Part shown: positions 60,089 to 64,000 of the stretch, piece after piece | How the letters are laid out: the number at the start of each line of letters is the position of its first letter | Position numbering within the stretch: position 1 is the first letter of the stretch | Source: Bin87 sp034428455 | GTDB taxonomy: Bacteria > Chloroflexota > Dehalococcoidia > Lucifugimonadales > UBA3495 | DNA length: 64,000 nucleotides | Direction: 5' to 3' | Assembly (NCBI GenBank): GCA_034428455.1 | Contig: DAOUHZ010000147.1 | Span: forward strand, 1-64,000 | Made by a program: the position numbers and the translations under genes | Notes under the pieces: model-generated | What the model saw: only the letters and a program-made list of their open reading frames with translations | What the model was told of the DNA's origin: nothing | Databases searched by the model: none

Positions 60089-61810
60089 CTAAAACCCCCA
60101 CGTCGGCTGGTACTCTCCGAACACGTCGCGGAAGACGCCCATCATCTCGCCCAGCGTCGCTTCCGCCTTGACGGCTTCGATCAGCGGGTACATCAGGTTG
60201 GCGTCGCTGCCGGAACGTCGGGCCGCCGACTCCAGGTCGCGTAGGCGAGAGGCCACCTCGCGGTCGTCGCGCCGGCGTTTGACCTCGTCCAGGTGGGCGA
60301 CGTGCCGCTGCTCGCCAGCCTCGTCAACGCGCAGGATTGGTATCGACAGGCTCTCGTCTGCATCCACATAGTCGTTGACGCCCACCGTGATCCGCTCCAA
60401 GCGGTCCTCTTCCTGCTGGTAGATGTAGGCGGCATCGGCGATCTCCCGCTGGAAGTAGCCCGACTCCAGCGCGGGGATGACACCGCCCTGGCGGTCGATC
60501 TGCTCGAAATACTCGTAGGCGCGGGCCTCCACCTGGTTGGTCAGGGCCTCCACGAAATAGCTGCCCCCCAGCGGGTCCACGGTATCAGTCACGCCCGTTT
60601 CGTGGGCGATGATCTGCTGGGTGCGCAGTGCCTGCAGCGCCGCGTCCGCTGACGGCAGCGCCCATGCCTCGTCCTTGCTGTTGGTGTGCAGCGACTGGCA
60701 GCCCCCCAGCACGGCGGCCAGGGCCTGCAGCGAGACTCGCACCACGTTATTCTCCGGCTGCTGCGCGGTCAGCGACGCGCCCGAAGTCTGGGCGTGGAAA
60801 CGCATCCAGCCGGAACGTTCCGATTCTGCTCCGAAGGTTTCTTTCATCTCACGAGCCCAGATCCGCCGCGCCGACCGGAACTTGGCGATCTCCTCAAAGA
60901 AATCGTTGTGCACGTTGAAGAAGAAGCTCAGGCGCGGTGCAAAGTCGTCCACGGCCATGCCCCGCTCCACGCAGTGGCGCACATACTCAAACCCGTCGGC
61001 CAGCGTGAACGCCAACTCCTGCACCGCGTTGCTGCCCGCCTCGCGGATGTGGTATCCGCTGATGCTGATCGGGTTGAACCGCGGCATACGGTCAGTGGCG
61101 AACTCAACGGTGTCCACCACCAGGCGCATGGACGGATGCGGCGGGAAAATGTACTCGTTCTGAGCGATGTACTCTTTCAGGATGTCGTTCTGGATCGTTC
61201 CGCCCAGGGAATCTATCTTCGCGCCCTGCCGCTCGGCGGCGGCGATATACATCGCCCAGATGATCGCTGCCGGGCTGTTGATGGTCATCGAAGTCGTGAC
61301 CTGGTCCAGCGGGATGCCATCGAAGACCGTCTGCATGTCTTCCAGGCAGGACACGGCCACCCCGCACTTGCCGAATTCGCCCCGCGCCCGCTCGTCATCG
61401 TGGTCGTAGCCGTACAGGGTCGGCATATCGAAAGCGACGCTCAACCCCGTCTCGCCCTGGTCCAGGAGGAAACGAAAACGCTCGTTGGTTTCGGCCGGCT
61501 GCCCGAATCCGGCGAACATTCGCATCGTCCACAGCCGGGAGCGATAGCCGGAAGGGTGCACTCCCCGCAGATACGGATACTCGCCCGGCAAGCCAATGTC
61601 CGCCAGGTATTCGCTTTCGGCCAGATCCGGCGGGCCGTACACTGGCTCCACCGGCAGCTGGCTGAGGGTCTTGTAAGCGCCTTTGCGCTTTGGGGCGGCG
61701 TCGGCACGTCGCCGCCAGGCGTCCGTCCGTTCGCGGATGGCGTCGTCATCGTTCGATATAACCACTGGGAACTCCTGCGTCGGCGGGACCGCTCGGGATT
61801 GCATGGGCAT
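60089..61810 (-). CDS. Methylmalonyl-CoA mutase large (catalytic) subunit
   Basis: About 573 residues from ATG 61810 (61804 and an earlier ATG at 61885 are alternatives). It carries the CoA-binding TIM-barrel domain: GVHPSGYRSRLWTMRMFAGFG, GLSVAFDMPTLYGYD, GGTIQNDILKEYIAQN, the HIREAGSNAVQELAFTLADG motif and the LHTNSKDEAWALPS motif. The cobalamin-binding domain found in single-chain mutases is absent, so a separate small subunit is expected elsewhere. It interconverts methylmalonyl- and succinyl-CoA or acts on a related acyl-CoA. Confidence 0.9.
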   Translation of the reverse strand: MPMQSRAVPPTQEFPVVISNDDDAIRERTDAWRRRADAAPKRKGAYKTLSQLPVEPVYGPPDLAESEYLADIGLPGEYPYLRGVHPSGYRSRLWTMRMFAGFGQPAETNERFRFLLDQGETGLSVAFDMPTLYGYDHDDERARGEFGKCGVAVSCLEDMQTVFDGIPLDQVTTSMTINSPAAIIWAMYIAAAERQGAKIDSLGGTIQNDILKEYIAQNEYIFPPHPSMRLVVDTVEFATDRMPRFNPISISGYHIREAGSNAVQELAFTLADGFEYVRHCVERGMAVDDFAPRLSFFFNVHNDFFEEIAKFRSARRIWAREMKETFGAESERSGWMRFHAQTSGASLTAQQPENNVVRVSLQALAAVLGGCQSLHTNSKDEAWALPSADAALQALRTQQIIAHETGVTDTVDPLGGSYFVEALTNQVEARAYEYFEQIDRQGGVIPALESGYFQREIADAAYIYQQEEDRLERITVGVNDYVDADESLSIPILRVDEAGEQRHVAHLDEVKRRRDDREVASRLRDLESAARRSGSDANLMYPLIEAVKAEATLGEMMGVFRDVFGEYQPTWGF

Positions 61811-62021
61811 CCCCGACGGCGGAAACCCGAACACCGTGAGGGCGGCGAATAACAAGCTGTGCCGGCTAGTATATCGCACCAGCATGTTCCGGCTGCGAAA
61901 ACCGAAGACATCGCGCCCGGCGTTGGTGGACCACCGTCCACAACCGGGCGGCGGCGCCAGACCGAGATTTCGAGGATGACCTGTCCCGCATTGCGAAAAA
62001 GTGTGCTACGGTAGATGGGCC

Positions 62022-62765
62022 ATGAACCGCTGTATGCCCATTGCGCCGGCCATTCTGCGCCGAGAGCATAGCCACTTGCTCCGCAGCCTGGCTTTCGCGG
62101 TCTTCGCGCTGGCATTGTGCGCTGCGACGCTCGGGTGCAACCAAACGCCCGACGAAACTCCGGCCCGTGACTATGGCGCCACCGTCGAGGCGCTCCTGCC
62201 CACTGCGGATCCAACGGCTCCCCCAACTCTTACGCCTCTGCCGAGTTCTGCTCCACTCACCGATACTCCGGCGCCAACGTACACTCCCCGACCGCAGCCC
62301 ACCTACACGCCCTGGCCCACGCCGACCAAGGCCACCACTGAGAACCGGCAGCCTGCGATACCATTCAACGCGCAGATGCTCGACGGTTCAGAGTTTTCGC
62401 TACCGGATGGCTTCGGCTCGCCGACCCTCCTGGCATTCTGGGCGCCCTGGTGACCGCACTGTGGACGGGAGTTGCCCGTCGTAGCCTCCCTCTACCGGGA
62501 AAAACTCGACGCCGCCGGAATCGACGTTATCGGTGTTTCGCAGTTCAACACCACGGAGGCGGCAACCATCGAGTTCGTGGAGCGCAACCAGCTAACCTTC
62601 CCGAACGTGTTTGACGGACACGCCCAACTGGCGGGAGCTTACGGTATCCAGGGAGTTCCCAGCTACGTGTTCATCGACAAGCAGGGCCGTATCGCCCACG
62701 TCAGCGCCGGAGCCCGCGGGATAGACTTGATCGAATCTTGGCTGGACCAATTGGCAGCGGAGTGA
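62022..62765 (+). CDS. TlpA/thioredoxin-like lipoprotein selenoprotein with in-frame TGA
   Basis: 247 residues if TGA 62451-62453 is read as selenocysteine. The N-terminal signal has a possible lipobox with Cys39, followed by a Thr/Pro-rich extracellular linker (about 50-105). The thioredoxin domain then gives FWAPW-U-PHC: Sec144 and Cys147 in a UxxC redox motif. The same frame continues without a stop through FVERNQLTFPNVFD, GAYGIQGVPSYVFIDKQG (the cis-Pro loop) and the terminal helix. Stopping at the TGA would remove the catalytic domain. A hairpin follows at the right distance. A disulfide reductase or isomerase role outside the cytoplasm is likely. Confidence 0.88.
62464..62480 (+). promoter_or_regulatory. 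Candidate bacterial SECIS hairpin for the thioredoxin-like gene
   Basis: GACGGG (62464-62469) pairs perfectly with CCCGTC (62475-62480) around a 5-nt loop AGTTG. There are 16 nt between the TGA and the loop, at the short end of the usual bacterial SECIS range, and G is the second loop base, as in the SelW hairpin. The fold was judged by eye only. Confidence 0.55.
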
Positions 62766-62852
62766 GTTGCGTCAAGCTCGCTGTCCGTTGACCCTTGCGC
62801 TTACGAGTCGTGGATCGTACAATTGTTCGTAATCAGAACATGAGGTCGAACA

Positions 62853-63092
62853 ATGGGCATTTACGCTGCAACACAAGACAACTCAGACTTTGATATTCCA
62901 GCCGACGCCGCCCGCATGATCGCACGGTGGGAGCGCTTGGGGTGTCCTGCCATAGAGCTGGAGCCCGGCGTGATCGTCAGCAACCTGGAACGCTGGCTGT
63001 ACAACAACCCGCCGGCTTCGAGATCTACCCTGGGCCGGATCCGGGAATTCCTGTACGTGGACACTTTCGGCATCACCGCCAAGGCAGCCTGA
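62853..63092 (+). CDS. Small hypothetical protein
   Basis: 79 residues, no family recognised. AGGTCG lies upstream of ATG 62853. The sequence is mixed helical with no membrane segment, containing ARMIARWERLGCPAIELEP near the middle. It is followed 7 bp later by a methyltransferase gene, likely cotranscribed. Confidence 0.5.
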   Translation: MGIYAATQDNSDFDIPADAARMIARWERLGCPAIELEPGVIVSNLERWLYNNPPASRSTLGRIREFLYVDTFGITAKAA

Positions 63093-63099
63093 ATTCGCC

Positions 63100-63858
63100 G
63101 TGACCCTGCGCCTCTACCACGACTTGGCCCACCTTTGGCCGATCATCAGCCCGCCCGAGGAATACACGGTAGAGGCGGCGGAGTGGCGGGATCTGATCTG
63201 GTCGGAATTCGGGTGGACGGGAAATCAGCCGGCGTGGGATCCGCGAGCCCGGTTGCTGGACCTGGGATGCGGCGGCGGGCATCTGCTGTCGCATTTCACG
63301 CGCCATTTCACTACCGAAGCCGTGGACATCTCCCCTGAAATGTTGGAAATCTCCAAGAGCCTCAACCCCTACACCATCCACCACCTCGGCGACATGCGCA
63401 CCATCCGGCTGGGCCGAACTTTCGATGTGGTCACCATTCACGACGCCGTGAACTACATGGTGACCGAAGAGGACCTGCGAGCGGCCATCGACACTGCCCA
63501 ACTGCACTTGGATCCTGGCGGGCTGGTCTTGCTGGCTCCCGATTGCCTGCGGGATACATTCGGAGGCTCACGGGTTGTGGAATGGACACGCGAAACCGAT
63601 GACAGCAACGTGACGTTCATTGAATACGTCGCTCAGCCGTCTCCCGAAGCAACCACGGTGGAGTCCGTGTTCGTTTTCATCATCAACCGCGACGGGGAGA
63701 TCCAGGTGGAGGTTGACCGACATACCAGCGGTCTGTTTCCCAGAACGCTGTGGCTGGATGCGCTGAACGATGCCGGCCTGGAAGCGGAGTACTTGCAGAC
63801 CAACGCTTACGAGGGCGGTTTCGGCGGCAACCTGTTCATGGGACGCAAGCCCGTCTAA
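63100..63858 (+). CDS. Class I SAM-dependent methyltransferase
   Basis: 252 residues. SAM motif I is LLDLGCGGGHLLSHF near 53, then AVDISPEMLEISKSLN, GDMRTIRLGRTFDVVTIHDAVNYM and LDPGGLVLLAPD. The substrate domain at the C-terminus (about 190-252) is typical of small-molecule methyltransferases, but the acceptor cannot be named. GTG 63100 is the only start before the family N-terminus. Confidence 0.82.
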   Translation: MTLRLYHDLAHLWPIISPPEEYTVEAAEWRDLIWSEFGWTGNQPAWDPRARLLDLGCGGGHLLSHFTRHFTTEAVDISPEMLEISKSLNPYTIHHLGDMRTIRLGRTFDVVTIHDAVNYMVTEEDLRAAIDTAQLHLDPGGLVLLAPDCLRDTFGGSRVVEWTRETDDSNVTFIEYVAQPSPEATTVESVFVFIINRDGEIQVEVDRHTSGLFPRTLWLDALNDAGLEAEYLQTNAYEGGFGGNLFMGRKPV

Positions 63859-63941
63859 AAGATCGCATGTCCAGATCCTCGATGTAGGGCCGGGCTGCCG
63901 TTGCGGGTTATAATTCCGGCAGTTTCCAGGAGGCAGCCAAC

Positions 63942-64000
63942 ATGACCCAAGCGAACGCTACCACCGCTGAGCGCCTTTGGACCTACGACGCCGTGCGCGT
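63942..64000 (+). CDS. Start of a gene cut by the window edge, possibly Uma2-family
   Basis: ATG 63942 has AGGAGG 11 bp upstream, and a TATAAT hexamer lies at 63909-63914. Only 19 codons are visible, ending inside ERLWTYDAVR. The LWTY wording fits the opening of Uma2 nucleases, but this is too short to call. Confidence 0.4.
   Translation, partial: MTQANATTAERLWTYDAVR

Overview
This window looks like a contiguous stretch of a high-GC Chloroflexota genome, probably a SAR202/Dehalococcoidia-type lineage. That placement is an inference from content: several class III (CaiB/BaiF) CoA-transferases, an SsuD-like flavin monooxygenase, an orphan xanthine-dehydrogenase-type subunit, paired giant FtsX-like permeases, repeated Uma2 nucleases, and an atpZBEFHAG-x-DC ATP synthase operon. 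No rRNA, tRNA, CRISPR array or complete mobile element was recognised.

Positions 1-21300 are mostly housekeeping: lysA (cut by the window edge), holB, an HNH nuclease/Smr pair, a membrane Fe-S oxidoreductase, an alpha/beta hydrolase, a SelW-like selenoprotein, a DUF503 protein, rex, the complete F1Fo ATP synthase operon on the minus strand, a bifunctional-nuclease-domain protein, rsmD-coaD with a SepIVA-like coiled-coil gene, ribF and tyrS. The ATP synthase operon carries an extra 129-codon gene between atpG and atpD.

Positions 21300-26000 form a defence-like island: an MmeI-type restriction-methylation enzyme flanked by two paralogous Uma2 genes and small membrane ORFs. Positions 26000-53000 are accessory metabolism: an acyl dehydratase, three CaiB/BaiF transferases, paired dimeric-barrel proteins, a FixH-like/CtaG pair, an LLM monooxygenase, two 1130-residue FtsX-like permeases, an HpcH/HpaI lyase, an FAD oxidoreductase coupled to a cytochrome b/sulfite-oxidase-like fusion, and a molybdenum hydroxylase next to a carboxymuconolactone decarboxylase-like protein. 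Single defence-like genes are scattered among these: a PD-(D/E)XK-like protein, a Swt1-HEPN protein, a PDDEXK_4 nuclease and a HEPN two-gene cassette. The end holds rnhA, an EF-G variant, a Uma2-DUF7002 fusion, a methylmalonyl-CoA mutase large subunit, a thioredoxin-like selenoprotein and a methyltransferase.

The most striking result is two independent selenoprotein genes that simple ORF calling splits or truncates. A SelW/Rdx protein has an in-frame TGA at 7092-7094 giving CxxU. A TlpA/thioredoxin-like lipoprotein has an in-frame TGA at 62451-62453 giving UxxC. In both, the TGA falls exactly on a redox-motif position, the reading frame continues through the conserved family, and a hairpin lies at the distance expected of a bacterial SECIS element. 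Other genes here end in TGA, so TGA is normally a stop and the organism should encode selenocysteine insertion machinery elsewhere.
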